From Rhodanobacter lindaniclasticus (lineage in GTDB: Bacteria > Pseudomonadota > Gammaproteobacteria > Xanthomonadales > Rhodanobacteraceae), in contig NZ_MWIO01000047.1 of assembly GCF_004799035.1 (NCBI RefSeq), positions 1 to 36,101 on the forward strand: a DNA stretch of 36,101 bases, written 5' to 3'. The notes under the pieces are model-generated. The model saw only the letters and a list, made by a program, of their open reading frames with translations, searched no databases and was not told where the DNA came from. The translations under genes and the position numbers were made by a program. Positions 14,736-22,053 of the stretch are shown here, piece after piece; position 1 is the first letter of the stretch, and each line of letters begins with the position of its first letter.

Positions 14736-16364
14736 TTACAGGCCCGCGTTCAGCGCACTGACGATGCCACTGCCGAAGCCGCTGGCGTAGTCCCAGCCGA
14801 CCGTCGCCGTTTCACCGCCGTTGCTGCCGGAGGTGACGTCGTGATAGCTGGCGGTGGATACGCTGTACAGATGCGGCCCCGCGAAGCCCAGCGTCGGATG
14901 CGCGGCGAGCATGCGGGCCCAGGTGGCGGCGAACAGCGGCGCCGCCAGACTGGTGCCGCCGTACTGCGCGTTGCTGCCGTTGACGATGATGATCGCGCCC
15001 GAGTTCGGATCGGCGTCGAAAGCCACGTCTGCCACGTCGCGGGTGGTGCCGCCGCCCTGGGTCTGCCAGCTCGGCTTCGGTTCCACCGTGCTCGGGCTGC
15101 CGCCCGCGCCGCTCCACAGCGTCTCGCTCACCCAGCTGTTCGACGCACCGGTGCTCAGCGACGTACCGCTGACGGCGATGACGTACGGCGAACTGGCCGG
15201 GTAGCTCGGGGTGGTGCCGGTCGGCTTCTTGGTGCACTCGTTCGAGCCGGAGTCGCCGGTCGAGATGGAGAACGTCTGGCCCTGCGCCACGCCCAGCGCG
15301 AGGATCTGGTCGTCCGCCGCCATCGAGCCGTCCTGGTAGGCGCTGGTTTCGCATTCGCCGAGCGAGACATTGACGACTTGCGCCTGGTTGTCGCTCACCG
15401 CCTTGTTGAACGCCGCGGTGAGATCGCTGTTGGAAAGCGAGTTCGCCGCGTAGAAGATCAGCTTGCCGACGCCGCCGGACATCGCGACGATGTCCTGGCT
15501 GTCCAGATCCCACTCGGCCGTGCCGCTGGTGTCGGTGCCCGGCGTGCTCACCGTCACCACCTGCGTGTTCACTGCCGGCAGACCGTTGGTGCTGGTGAAC
15601 TGGTTGAGATCCTTCAGCGGCTGGGTCATGTCGCCGTCGCTGATGATGCCCACCGTGATCGTGGAAGCGGCCGGGGTGCCGCCCACGTTGTAGATGGTCG
15701 GAAACGCGGTCGGGTTGTGGCCGACCAGGGTCGCGCCGCCGCCGCCCGGGCGGCCCTTCTCCACGCGCCCCTGCGTCGAAGCCCTGGCCAGCATGGTGTG
15801 CGGATGCGTCACCGTCTGCAGGCCGCTCACCGACAGCACGACGTCGGCCAGCGACGCCGGCACCTTGGCGTCGTCGATGTTGGCGTAGGCGGCGCGACCG
15901 TGCTCGTCAGTGCCCTTGACGAAGCGCGTGCCGAACGCGGCCCGCGCATTGCTGGCGGTACCGTCCGCCGAAACCAGCAGGCGATTGGCCGATACGCTGA
16001 CGTGGCTGAAGCCGGCGTGGCTCAGGTAATCGGCCACGGCCTGCGCCTGCGCCTGGCTCGGCAGGAAATGCGCGGCCACGTCGCTCGACTGCAGCTTGGC
16101 GCGGAACAGCGGGCTGGCCGGGTTGTGCGCGGCGGCGATGAAATCGTCGAGCGCGCCCTTGTTCCGGATCTTCAACGTGACCTGCACGTGCAGCGGCATG
16201 CTGGACGCCACCAGGTTGCTCATGTTCACCGACGCGGCCGGCACGTGTGCGCGCGTGGCCGTCGTCTTCCACGTCGAGTCGACGCCGGCCGCCGCTGCGG
16301 CCGTGGACGCCAGCGCCCAGATTGCCCCCATCGCCAGACACAGCGAAGTCTTCTTCATCTGCAT
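14736..16364 (-). CDS. Secreted sedolisin-family serine-carboxyl peptidase (S53, xanthomonalisin/kumamolisin type)
   Basis: A secreted, probably acid-active pepstatin-insensitive endopeptidase. Residues 1-26 form a Sec signal peptide ending in AAAAA. Residues about 35-185 are the activation prodomain (PF09286) and about 215-542 the S53 catalytic domain. Catalytic residues are visible: Glu284 and Asp288 in EWDLDSQD, the oxyanion Asp371 in STGDSGS, and Ser472 in GGTSLAAP. The C-terminal Asp509 (YHDVTSGSNGG) and Asp525 (WDYASGFGSG) match the calcium site. The length of 542 is normal for a prepro form without an extra C-terminal domain. All key residues are present, so it should be active after self-processing. 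The ATG at 16364 has a GGGGATG ribosome-binding site. Confidence 0.95.
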   Translation of the reverse strand: MQMKKTSLCLAMGAIWALASTAAAAAGVDSTWKTTATRAHVPAASVNMSNLVASSMPLHVQVTLKIRNKGALDDFIAAAHNPASPLFRAKLQSSDVAAHFLPSQAQAQAVADYLSHAGFSHVSVSANRLLVSADGTASNARAAFGTRFVKGTDEHGRAAYANIDDAKVPASLADVVLSVSGLQTVTHPHTMLARASTQGRVEKGRPGGGGATLVGHNPTAFPTIYNVGGTPAASTITVGIISDGDMTQPLKDLNQFTSTNGLPAVNTQVVTVSTPGTDTSGTAEWDLDSQDIVAMSGGVGKLIFYAANSLSNSDLTAAFNKAVSDNQAQVVNVSLGECETSAYQDGSMAADDQILALGVAQGQTFSISTGDSGSNECTKKPTGTTPSYPASSPYVIAVSGTSLSTGASNSWVSETLWSGAGGSPSTVEPKPSWQTQGGGTTRDVADVAFDADPNSGAIIIVNGSNAQYGGTSLAAPLFAATWARMLAAHPTLGFAGPHLYSVSTASYHDVTSGSNGGETATVGWDYASGFGSGIVSALNAGL

Positions 16365-16664
16365 GGTTCATCCCCGAGATTGATGGTGCGAACAGAAAAA
16401 TTCCGGTCATTGACGGATCGGAATCCCGTGACGCGGCCGTGGTCCCACCCGACATATCCCTGGCCTCGCCAGTCCTCGACGCTAACACGCGAGGGCACCG
16501 AATAATCCGTGCAGCCATCAAAAGAACGCGCACAAGTGCTTGATTCGCAAAAGTTTGCGGAATCGCATGAAATCGCGCCGGGCCGCACGGCGTCTGCCTC
16601 CGGCTTGCGCACCTGACCATCAGGCCGCCGATGACGGCCTGTTCTGCAGTCCCCGCAGGCGCCG
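16365..16664. promoter_or_regulatory. Upstream region of the sedolisin gene with an inverted repeat
   Basis: This 300-base gap lies between the sedolisin start and the end of the RcnR-like gene. GATTCGCAAA (16542-16551) and TTTGCGGAATC (16554-16564) form an almost perfect inverted repeat (one extra G) around AG, a possible operator. CAGGCCG/CGGCCTG (16621-16641) is a 7-bp hairpin 24 bases past the RcnR-like stop codon and may be its terminator. Sequence at 16495-16570 is AT-richer than its surroundings and is the likely promoter zone. No -35/-10 pair could be fixed. Confidence 0.5.
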
Positions 16665-16934
16665 CTACTTGAGGTAGCTGCGCAACACCGCCAGCACCGG
16701 CAACAGTTCGTCCTGCCGTTTGCTGCTGCCGCGGCCAGCTACGTGCGAGCGCAGATGGCCTTCCATCACCTGCAGGATCAGCCCGTTGACTGCGCCACGC
16801 ACGGCCGCCAGCTGCTGCAGCACGGCACCGCACTCGGTGTCGCCCTCGATGGCGCGTTCGAGCGAAGCCAGCTGGCCGCGGATGCGGCGCACGCGGGCGA
16901 CCAGCTTCTTGCGGTTTTCCCGGATGTGCGACAC
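16665..16934 (-). CDS. dmeR: Ni/Co-sensing repressor, RcnR/DmeR type (CsoR/FrmR family)
   Basis: An 89-residue all-helical metal-sensing repressor of the CsoR/RcnR/FrmR family (PF02583). It starts at GTG 16934, preceded by GGGAGG, and reads (M)SHIRENRKK. The nickel/cobalt ligand set of E. coli RcnR (His3, Cys35, His60, His64) is present at exactly the same positions: SHI at 2-4, ECGAVLQQ with Cys35, and GHLRSH with His60 and His64. The core RGQLASLERAIEG and AVRGAVNGLI are typical. The family binds DNA as a tetramer and releases it on metal binding. The divergent neighbour is a DmeF-type efflux transporter, and an RcnR-type operator lies between them. FrmR (formaldehyde) is less likely given the ligand set and context. 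Confidence 0.92.
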   Translation of the reverse strand: MSHIRENRKKLVARVRRIRGQLASLERAIEGDTECGAVLQQLAAVRGAVNGLILQVMEGHLRSHVAGRGSSKRQDELLPVLAVLRSYLK

Positions 16935-16953
16935 GGCGACCGCCTCCCGTCCT

Positions 16954-16970
16954 ATACTGCGGGGGAGTAT
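16954..16970. promoter_or_regulatory. RcnR/DmeR-type operator in the divergent dmeR-dmeF promoter
   Basis: ATACTGCGGGGGAGTAT has perfect 5-bp arms (ATACT/AGTAT) around a G-tract, matching the known RcnR-class site TACT-G-rich-AGTA. It sits in the short gap between the two divergent genes, and TATACT at 16953-16958 could be the -10 of dmeF. Repressor binding would block both promoters. Confidence 0.85.
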
Positions 16971-16988
16971 ATGACCAGAGCACGCATC

Positions 16989-17936
16989 ATGCCCGCCCCC
17001 GACGTCTCCGCCTTCACCCACAGCCACCAGTTCAACCACGTCGACGCGAAGGCGGAGCGCAACACGCGGCGCGTGGTGTACATCACGGCGGCGATGATGG
17101 TGGTGGAGATCGCGGGCGGCTACTGGCTGAACTCGATGGCCTTGCTGGCCGACGGCTGGCACATGAGTTCGCATGCGCTGGCGATGGGACTTTCGGTGAT
17201 GGCCTACGCGCTGGCCCGGCGCTACGCGAGGGACGGCCGCTTCGCCTTCGGCACCTGGAAGATCGAGATACTCGGCGGCTACAGCAGCGCCCTGCTGCTT
17301 GCCGTGGTTGCCGGGTTGATGATGGTGCAGTCGCTGGAGCGGCTGTTCGTGCCCGCCACGATCCATTACGACGACGCGATCCTGATCGCGGTGCTCGGCC
17401 TGGGCGTCAACCTGCTGTGCGCGTGGCTGCTGAAGGGCGAGCACCCCCACGCACACGGGCACGCGCATGGGCACGGGCACGATCATGGGCATGGGGACGA
17501 TGGTCATCATCACCATGATGTGAACCTGCGCGCGGCCTACCTGCACGTCATCGCGGACGCGGCAACTTCCGTGCTGGCCATCGTTGCGCTGGTCGGCGGC
17601 AAGCTTTACGGAGCTGCCTGGCTCGATCCGGTGATGGGCATTGTCGGCTCGGTTCTGGTTGCGCGCTGGGCGTTCGGCCTGCTGCGCGAGTCCGGCAAGA
17701 TCCTGCTGGATGCCGAGATGGACCAACCGGTGGTCGAGGAAATCCGCGACGTGGTGCGCGATCAGTTCGCCACGGCGGCGGTCAGCGACCTGCACGTGTG
17801 GCGCGTCGGCCGCGACAGCTACGCCTGCATCCTCGGTCTGGTGGCCACCACGCCGATCAGCGCCGAGGAAGTCCGCCAACAACTGGCCATCCACGAGGAA
17901 CTGGTGCACGTGACGGTCGAGATTGCGGCGGCCTGA
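16989..17936 (+). CDS. dmeF: CDF-family divalent metal efflux transporter (Co/Ni, DmeF type)
   Basis: A cation diffusion facilitator (PF01545) that exports divalent metal, in the DmeF subgroup probably cobalt and nickel, from the cytoplasm by proton antiport. It has six predicted membrane helices; helix 2 carries ALLADGWHMSSHALAMG and helix 5 has HVIADAATSVLAI. The two Asp/His metal sites A are visible as (H/D)xxxD: DGWHMSSH and HVIAD. A histidine-rich loop (HPHAHGHAHGHGHDHGHG) lies between helices 4 and 5, and a cytoplasmic C-terminal domain includes DLHVWRVG. The start at 16989 fits the family N terminus (short polar lead, THSHQF). An ATG at 16971 is possible but lies directly against the operator. 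The divergent repressor and operator indicate metal induction. Confidence 0.92.
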   Translation: MPAPDVSAFTHSHQFNHVDAKAERNTRRVVYITAAMMVVEIAGGYWLNSMALLADGWHMSSHALAMGLSVMAYALARRYARDGRFAFGTWKIEILGGYSSALLLAVVAGLMMVQSLERLFVPATIHYDDAILIAVLGLGVNLLCAWLLKGEHPHAHGHAHGHGHDHGHGDDGHHHHDVNLRAAYLHVIADAATSVLAIVALVGGKLYGAAWLDPVMGIVGSVLVARWAFGLLRESGKILLDAEMDQPVVEEIRDVVRDQFATAAVSDLHVWRVGRDSYACILGLVATTPISAEEVRQQLAIHEELVHVTVEIAAA

Positions 17937-17975
17937 GAACCGTCTGATCCCACCTCTCCGCTGGACAGCAAGATC

Positions 17976-18040
17976 GAAGGTCGGCTGGCTGTATCGCCGC
18001 TCGTGTTCGCCATTCACGGCAAGGCCGCGGCGTGGCCGCG
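17976..18040. repeat. Intergenic repeat, copy C
   Basis: This copy lies downstream of dmeF and includes GTATCGCCGCT, GTTCGCCATTCACGGCAAG and GCCGCGGCGTGGC, in common with copies A (9049) and B (21247). CGCGGC/GCCGCG (18026-18040) forms a short hairpin with a GTG loop that could end the dmeF transcript. Unlike copies A and B it has no part of the NTF2-like gene next to it. Confidence 0.7.
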
Positions 18041-18166
18041 CGAGGTGGCCTCCCGCAATGATGCCGCAGGCGCCGATGGAAGCGGTCCCGGACCACTCAC
18101 ACCCCGCCTGATCCAAGGTGCGATAGTGGTCACCTGCCAATCCCTGTTGCCACCCGGAGGTATCCC

Positions 18167-19062
18167 ACGATCGAACTCATCATCGCCCAGCGTCGACGCG
18201 ACCTGGGATCCTTCGAGGTCGGCCGCGTGCTGCCGTTCGCCCAGCGCCGCATGGTCGGCCCCTACATCTTCTTCGACCGCATGGGACCCAGGCAGATCGC
18301 GCCGGGCCTGCCGCGCGAGGCGGACGTGCGTCCTCACCAGCACATTGGCCTGTCGACGATCACCTACCTGTTCGATGGCGAAATCATGCACCGCGACAGC
18401 CTCGGCTCCGAGCAGGCCGTGCGTCCAGGCAAGGTCAACTGGATGACCGCGGGCCGCGGCATCACGCATTCCGAGCGCTTCGAGAAACTGCGCGCGCAGG
18501 GCGGGGTGCTCGACGGCATCTAGGCCTGGGTGGCGCTGCCGGACGGACGCGAGGAAATGGATCCGGGCTTCTGGCATTACGCCAGCGATGCACTGCCGGT
18601 CTTCGACGACGACGGGAGCGTCGGGCGGCTCATCGCCGGGAGCCTGACGGGTGTGCAGTCGCCGGTGAAAGTCGATTCACCGCAGTTCTACGTGCACTGG
18701 CAACTACGCGCCGGCGCGCAGGTGTCGCGCTGCCGGCCGAGTACCCCGAGCGGGCGATCTACGTGGACAGCGGCAAGGTGGAGATCGACGGCGAGCGGGT
18801 CGAGTCGGGCAACATGGTGGTGCTCACTCCCGGCAAGGCCGCCACCATCACCGCGCTGGGCGATGCCGTGGTCATGGCCTTGGGCGGCTAGCCGGTGGAG
18901 CCTCGCTACATCGACTGGAACTTCGTCTCCTCGTAGCCGGAGCGGCTCGATCAGGCCCGCGCCGACCGGGCCGCCGGACGCATGAAACTGCCGGACCTGG
19001 ACAACGAGGAATTCATCCCGCTGCCGTCGAAACTGGACGCAAAGCCGGAGCCGATGTCCTGA
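18167..19062 (+). pseudogene. Pirin family protein, multiply disrupted
   Basis: The remains of a pirin (cupin) gene of about 298 codons. The N-terminal part reads [20 protein letters not shown], then [30 protein letters not shown] and GRGITHSER, which are pirin hallmarks including the metal-binding histidines. Lesions: the start position, 6 bases after GGAGG, is ACG (18167) rather than ATG; TAG at 18521 replaces the usual Gln in GI-Q-AWVALP; a frameshift at about 18722-18727 moves the reading into another frame (ALPAEYPERAIYVDSG); and TAG codons stand at 18889 and 18934. The end is TGA at 19060. The sequence between lesions is still pirin-like, so decay is recent. Any translated fragment (for example from 18227) would lack the second cupin domain. 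Confidence 0.9.
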
Positions 19063-19084
19063 CGCACGGACACGGCATTTGCAG

Positions 19085-19173
19085 GAGCGCCAACGCGATC
19101 CAGCGGGTGAACGCACCGGTGAAGATGGCCAGGCCACGGCCGGGTTCCAGCGCGATCACCAGCGGCAGCAGGG
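19085..19173 (-). pseudogene. doxX remnant (about 90 bp)
   Basis: This stretch aligns closely with the minus-strand DoxX gene at about 6641-6731 and reads LPLVIALEPGRGLAIFTG and then AFTRWIALAL, against LPLVIALELGGGLAILSG and AFTRWVALAL there. No start or stop belongs to it, and it is bounded by the pirin pseudogene and the small membrane protein gene. It is a relic of a further DoxX gene that once stood beside pirin. Confidence 0.82.
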
Positions 19174-19193
19174 CGATCAAGATCGATGCTCCG

Positions 19194-19553
19194 TCACGAT
19201 CCGGCGCCCGGTTCGGCTGGTACCGTCTCGATCAGATACAAGCGCACGTTGGCCTGCCCGCTCGCCAGTTCAATGGCCGCGCCGTGCTCGACGCGGAGGC
19301 CTTCACCGAGGGCTGGGCCAAGCACGGCTTGCTGCAATGCCACGCGCAGGGCAGCCGCACGCTGCTGCCCCGCCACGTACCGCGGCACCCACAACAGTGC
19401 CAGCACCAGGGCCGGGATCGCCAGCGCGGCGCCAACGAAGACCCGGCCCCGGACGTGGCGCGGGCGATGTTTGGCGGCGACGGCCCGTTGCAACCGGGAC
19501 AGGCCGCCCGGTGGCGGCTCCAGGGTCGGCAACAGCAGTTCGAGGTCACGCAT
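19194..19553 (-). CDS. Small single-span membrane protein, candidate anti-sigma factor
   Basis: A 119-residue protein with a basic N-terminal part (about 1-36, cytoplasmic) and one hydrophobic helix at about 38-60 (VFVGAALAIPALVLALLWVPRYVAG). The C-terminal part is probably periplasmic and about 55 residues long. The ATG at 19553 overlaps the stop of the ECF sigma gene by 8 bp, indicating translational coupling. Position and topology make it a candidate anti-sigma factor, but no zinc-binding anti-sigma motif (HxxxCxxC) is visible and sequence similarity is not evident, so this is context-based. Confidence 0.75.
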   Translation of the reverse strand: MRDLELLLPTLEPPPGGLSRLQRAVAAKHRPRHVRGRVFVGAALAIPALVLALLWVPRYVAGQQRAAALRVALQQAVLGPALGEGLRVEHGAAIELASGQANVRLYLIETVPAEPGAGS

Positions 19554-20037
19554 GGCTTGATTCTCCCAGCAAAGCCTTCAGTTGCGCCACGGCATGGTGC
19601 TTGCGCGAGGCCACGGTGCCCGGCGGAATGTGCAGTAGCGCCGCAATCTCCCGGCCACAGAGGCCGCTGAACTCGGACAGCAGCAACACCTCGCGGCTGG
19701 CTGCCGGCAGGCGCTGCAACGCGCGGCGCACCTCCAGGGCGGCCAATGCCGAACTGGGCGCCGGCCCGGGCTGCGGCAGGTCTTCGTCCAGGGTCGTGTG
19801 GCGCCACAACTTGCGCCAGCGCAACCGGTTGCGCGCGAGGTTCAGCGCCGTCGTCCAGACCAGCGCATCAAGGCTCGATTCCGCCACCGACGCGCGCCGC
19901 GCCCACACGCGCACATAGGCGTCGTGGATGACGTCCTCGCACTCCTCCGCCTGCCACAGCTGCCGGTACAACACGTTGAAGAGCGGCTTCTGCAACCTTC
20001 GATAGCTGGCGTACAGGGCGTCATCACGCAAGCTCAT
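19546..20037 (-). CDS. ECF-type RNA polymerase sigma factor
   Basis: A 163-residue sigma-70 family ECF factor. Region 2 (about residues 8-75) includes LFNVLYRQLWQAEECEDVIHDAYVRVWAR and region 4 (about 100-155) includes LPAASREVLLLSEFSGLCGREIAALL and the helix-turn-helix end PPGTVASRKHHAVAQLKALL. Region 3 is absent, as in all ECF factors. It starts 9 bases after the lipoprotein stop codon and overlaps the downstream membrane protein by 8 bp. The three are therefore likely one transcript. The target promoters and signal are unknown. It has no FecR or zinc anti-sigma partner here. Confidence 0.93.
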   Translation of the reverse strand: MSLRDDALYASYRRLQKPLFNVLYRQLWQAEECEDVIHDAYVRVWARRASVAESSLDALVWTTALNLARNRLRWRKLWRHTTLDEDLPQPGPAPSSALAALEVRRALQRLPAASREVLLLSEFSGLCGREIAALLHIPPGTVASRKHHAVAQLKALLGESSHA

Positions 20038-20046
20038 GCGGCGAAC

Positions 20047-20838
20047 TCAAGGCGCGGCCGGGAGTGGGTCCACACGCAGGACCAGCAGGTTCATCAGGGC
20101 CGCGGCGTCGACACCGCTGGTCCCGGACCCGCGGCCGTCGGCTGCCTGCGCCAGCACCACGACCTCGCCGGGCCGCAGCGCGACCCCGGACCGCAGCTCC
20201 CCGACACTCTGTCCGGTCGAGTCGCTGTAGTTGACCGCCACCTTGTACGTGCCGGCGGCGGCAGAAGTGACTTCGAAGCCGAGGACGCGATCCGGGCCAG
20301 GGGCAACGTGCCCGTTCCCGCCCACGTCGGTCGCTACCGCAACCGCGTCGGTCAGGCTGAAATGCACCACGCCCAGCGACTGGCGCAAGGTCTTCAAGGT
20401 GGGTTCGAGCGCGGCGAGGTCGGCGGCGTCGGAGCCACTGCCCGGACGGGCCTGCAGGACCCAGAATTGCAACCGCAACCGTTGCGGCGCCCGCGGGGTT
20501 GTGGCGTTCGTTGCATCCGGCAGCGCCTTGGCAGCATCCTGCAAGCCGTCAATGGCCTTGGCGATCGACGGCTGCAAGGTGGCCGGCGCCAGCACCAGCA
20601 CTGCCCCCGGGAAGGGCTGGCTTACATTCATCGCGGTGTGTGCCTTGACCCCGACCAGATAGCCGCTGTCGACCAGCACCTTGGTCAACTGTTGCGCCAC
20701 GGCATCGGACTGGGCCACGGGCACGCGGTACATGTGCAGTTCCAGTTCGGGCGCAGCATCCTGGCTGGTCGCCGGGTGGCACGCGGCGAGCACCAGCAGC
20801 AGGGGCACCGCCAGCAAGAATTGCAGCAGCTGTTTCAT
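20047..20838 (-). CDS. Lipoprotein upstream of an ECF sigma factor, secretin-N-like
   Basis: A 263-residue lipoprotein with signal peptide MKQLLQFLLAVPLLLVLAAC. The lipobox is LAAC, with Cys20 as the lipidation site and His21 after it, so outer-membrane sorting is likely. The body has an LELHMYRVPVAQSDAVAQQLTKVL segment that resembles a secretin N1 domain. Later LRLQFWVLQARPGSG and the final SGVALRPGEVVVLAQ resemble short secretin beta segments. The protein is far too small to be a pore. I infer a sensor or accessory lipoprotein linked to the sigma factor, but the family is not recognised. The ATG has a GGAGGGATGAC ribosome-binding site. It is first of a three-gene operon. Confidence 0.82.
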   Translation of the reverse strand: MKQLLQFLLAVPLLLVLAACHPATSQDAAPELELHMYRVPVAQSDAVAQQLTKVLVDSGYLVGVKAHTAMNVSQPFPGAVLVLAPATLQPSIAKAIDGLQDAAKALPDATNATTPRAPQRLRLQFWVLQARPGSGSDAADLAALEPTLKTLRQSLGVVHFSLTDAVAVATDVGGNGHVAPGPDRVLGFEVTSAAAGTYKVAVNYSDSTGQSVGELRSGVALRPGEVVVLAQAADGRGSGTSGVDAAALMNLLVLRVDPLPAAP

Positions 20839-21000
20839 GTCATCCCTCCGTGGCTGCCGGCATGGCAGCCTTCAACCTGTATACACGCGAACGGGCTTTT
20901 TCTTCACGCCGGCACGCGACGTTGCAGCGCACGATCCTGCGCGATGCCGGCTGCTCGCTCGCCGGGATGACGATGGTCTGGAGCCGTTCACTGGCCTGCC

Positions 21001-21225
21001 GGGGTCAGGTGCGCGATGTTCCAGCACGTCCAGCACATGGGCGCGGCTGTAGCGCTGGCCGGAGGCGCCGATCTCGAAGAAGTCGGCGGCAATCATGGGC
21101 TCGAAGTCGGCGCGCGTGCGGCCGAACTCGGGGCGATGGAAGATCGGTTCGGGCTTGCGCAGAGTTTCCAGCACGGGCAGCAGTCGGGCAGCGGTGACCG
21201 GATCGGCTTCGACCGGAGAGTGCAT
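21001..21225 (-). pseudogene. Truncated copy of the NTF2/SnoaL-like gene
   Basis: From ATG 21225 it reads MHSPVEADPVTAARLLPVLE and continues through PIFHRPEFGRTRADFEPM and SRAHVLDVLEHRAPDP, almost matching the N-terminal 75 residues of the intact gene at 8629-9027. After about 21001 the similarity ends and the C-terminal sheet is missing. Upstream sequence is also shared as far as about 21300, including intergenic repeat B. The remnant may still be expressed as a short protein but should not fold normally. Confidence 0.85.
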
Positions 21226-21246
21226 CCGCCGATTGTTCCCGCGCAA

Positions 21247-21298
21247 AAGATCGGCTGATGGTATCGCCGCTTGCGTTCGCCATTCACGACAAGGCCGC
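21247..21298. repeat. Intergenic repeat, copy B
   Basis: AGATCGGCTGATGGTATCGC and then GTTCGCCATTCACGACAAGG match copies A (9049) and C (17976). Its right end forms the first arm of the hairpin at 21285-21318. Confidence 0.78.
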
Positions 21299-21318
21299 AG
21301 CGTGGCGGCCTTGTCGTG
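21285..21318 (-). terminator. Strong hairpin terminator after the GST gene
   Basis: CACGACAAGGCCGC (21285-21298) pairs perfectly over 14 bp with 21305-21318 around a 6-base loop, starting 9 bases past the GST stop codon. The first arm belongs to intergenic repeat B, so the repeat supplies half of the terminator. No long T-tract follows. Confidence 0.75.
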
Positions 21319-21327
21319 GCGATGCAA

Positions 21328-21954
21328 TCAGGCGGTCTGGGCCTGGTCGAGCTGCTGCATCTTGAGCGCGCGCTGCACGCCGGGGTCGGCGCGCATGCGC
21401 CGCTCGAATGCCTGCAAGTTGGCGAGGCCGCCAAGGTCGACGTTCACCGCGTGGGTCCAGCGCAAGGTGACGAACAGATAGGGGTCGGCAATGGAACGCT
21501 CGCCGGCCAGCCAGTCGCGTCCTTCCAGGTGCTTGTCCAGCCGCTCGAACCAGGTGCGCAGCTGCTGGCGCGCGGCGTCCTTGCTCTTCTCGATCATCGC
21601 CTCGTCGCCAAGGTAGCTGGTGGCGCCGAACAGCGGTTTGAACGCCGGGTGCACGTCGGAGTTGATCATTGCCAGCCAGCGGTTCACCTCGGCGCGGCCG
21701 CGCGGGGTGGGTTCGCCGCCCAGCTTCGCGGCGGGGAACTTGTCGGCAAGGTAGTTGAGGATGGCGGCGTTCTCGTTGAGCGCCCAGCCGTCGTCGACGA
21801 GGATCGGCACCTGGCCGTTCGGGTTCAATGCGCGGATCGCCGGACTCGCCAGATCATCCTTCTGCAGCAGTTGCAACTCGTAGGGCTGACCGATCCATTC
21901 GAGCACGATGTTGGCGCCCAGCGCGCACGAGCCGGGAAAACTGTAAAGCTTCAT
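21328..21954 (-). CDS. Glutathione S-transferase, beta class-like
   Basis: A cytosolic GST of 208 residues. The N-terminal thioredoxin-like domain (about 1-80) begins MKLYSFPGSCALGANIVLEW, with Cys10 at the position of the reactive cysteine of beta-class enzymes, and contains NPNGQVPILVDDG with the cis-proline and NENAAILNYLADKFP with the gamma-glutamyl-binding Glu/Asn. The all-helical C-terminal domain follows (about 88-205) with the SIADPYLFVTL motif. The ATG at 21954 is preceded by AAGGAG. The upstream VOC-family gene is 99 bases away on the same strand and probably co-transcribed, a common detoxification pairing. Confidence 0.93.
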   Translation of the reverse strand: MKLYSFPGSCALGANIVLEWIGQPYELQLLQKDDLASPAIRALNPNGQVPILVDDGWALNENAAILNYLADKFPAAKLGGEPTPRGRAEVNRWLAMINSDVHPAFKPLFGATSYLGDEAMIEKSKDAARQQLRTWFERLDKHLEGRDWLAGERSIADPYLFVTLRWTHAVNVDLGGLANLQAFERRMRADPGVQRALKMQQLDQAQTA

Positions 21955-22053
21955 GAATGTCTCCTTGGGTGAAGCGGATGTCGCGTGACAGGCGCGGCGG
22001 GATGGCGTGCGCAGCGGCACGTCTTTCCCAGATGCCGGCGGCAACGGCGAACT

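Noticed and set aside
17451..17516. Short tandem CAC/CAT-rich repeats, checked as a possible repeat array
   Set aside because: They encode the histidine-rich cytoplasmic loop of the CDF transporter, a family feature, and are in frame.
18521..18936. Amber recoding (pyrrolysine-like or suppressor) in the pirin gene
   Set aside because: A frameshift and a lost start codon also occur, and other genes here (for example YeiH, relA and the RcnR-like gene) use TAG as their normal stop. A pseudogene is simpler.
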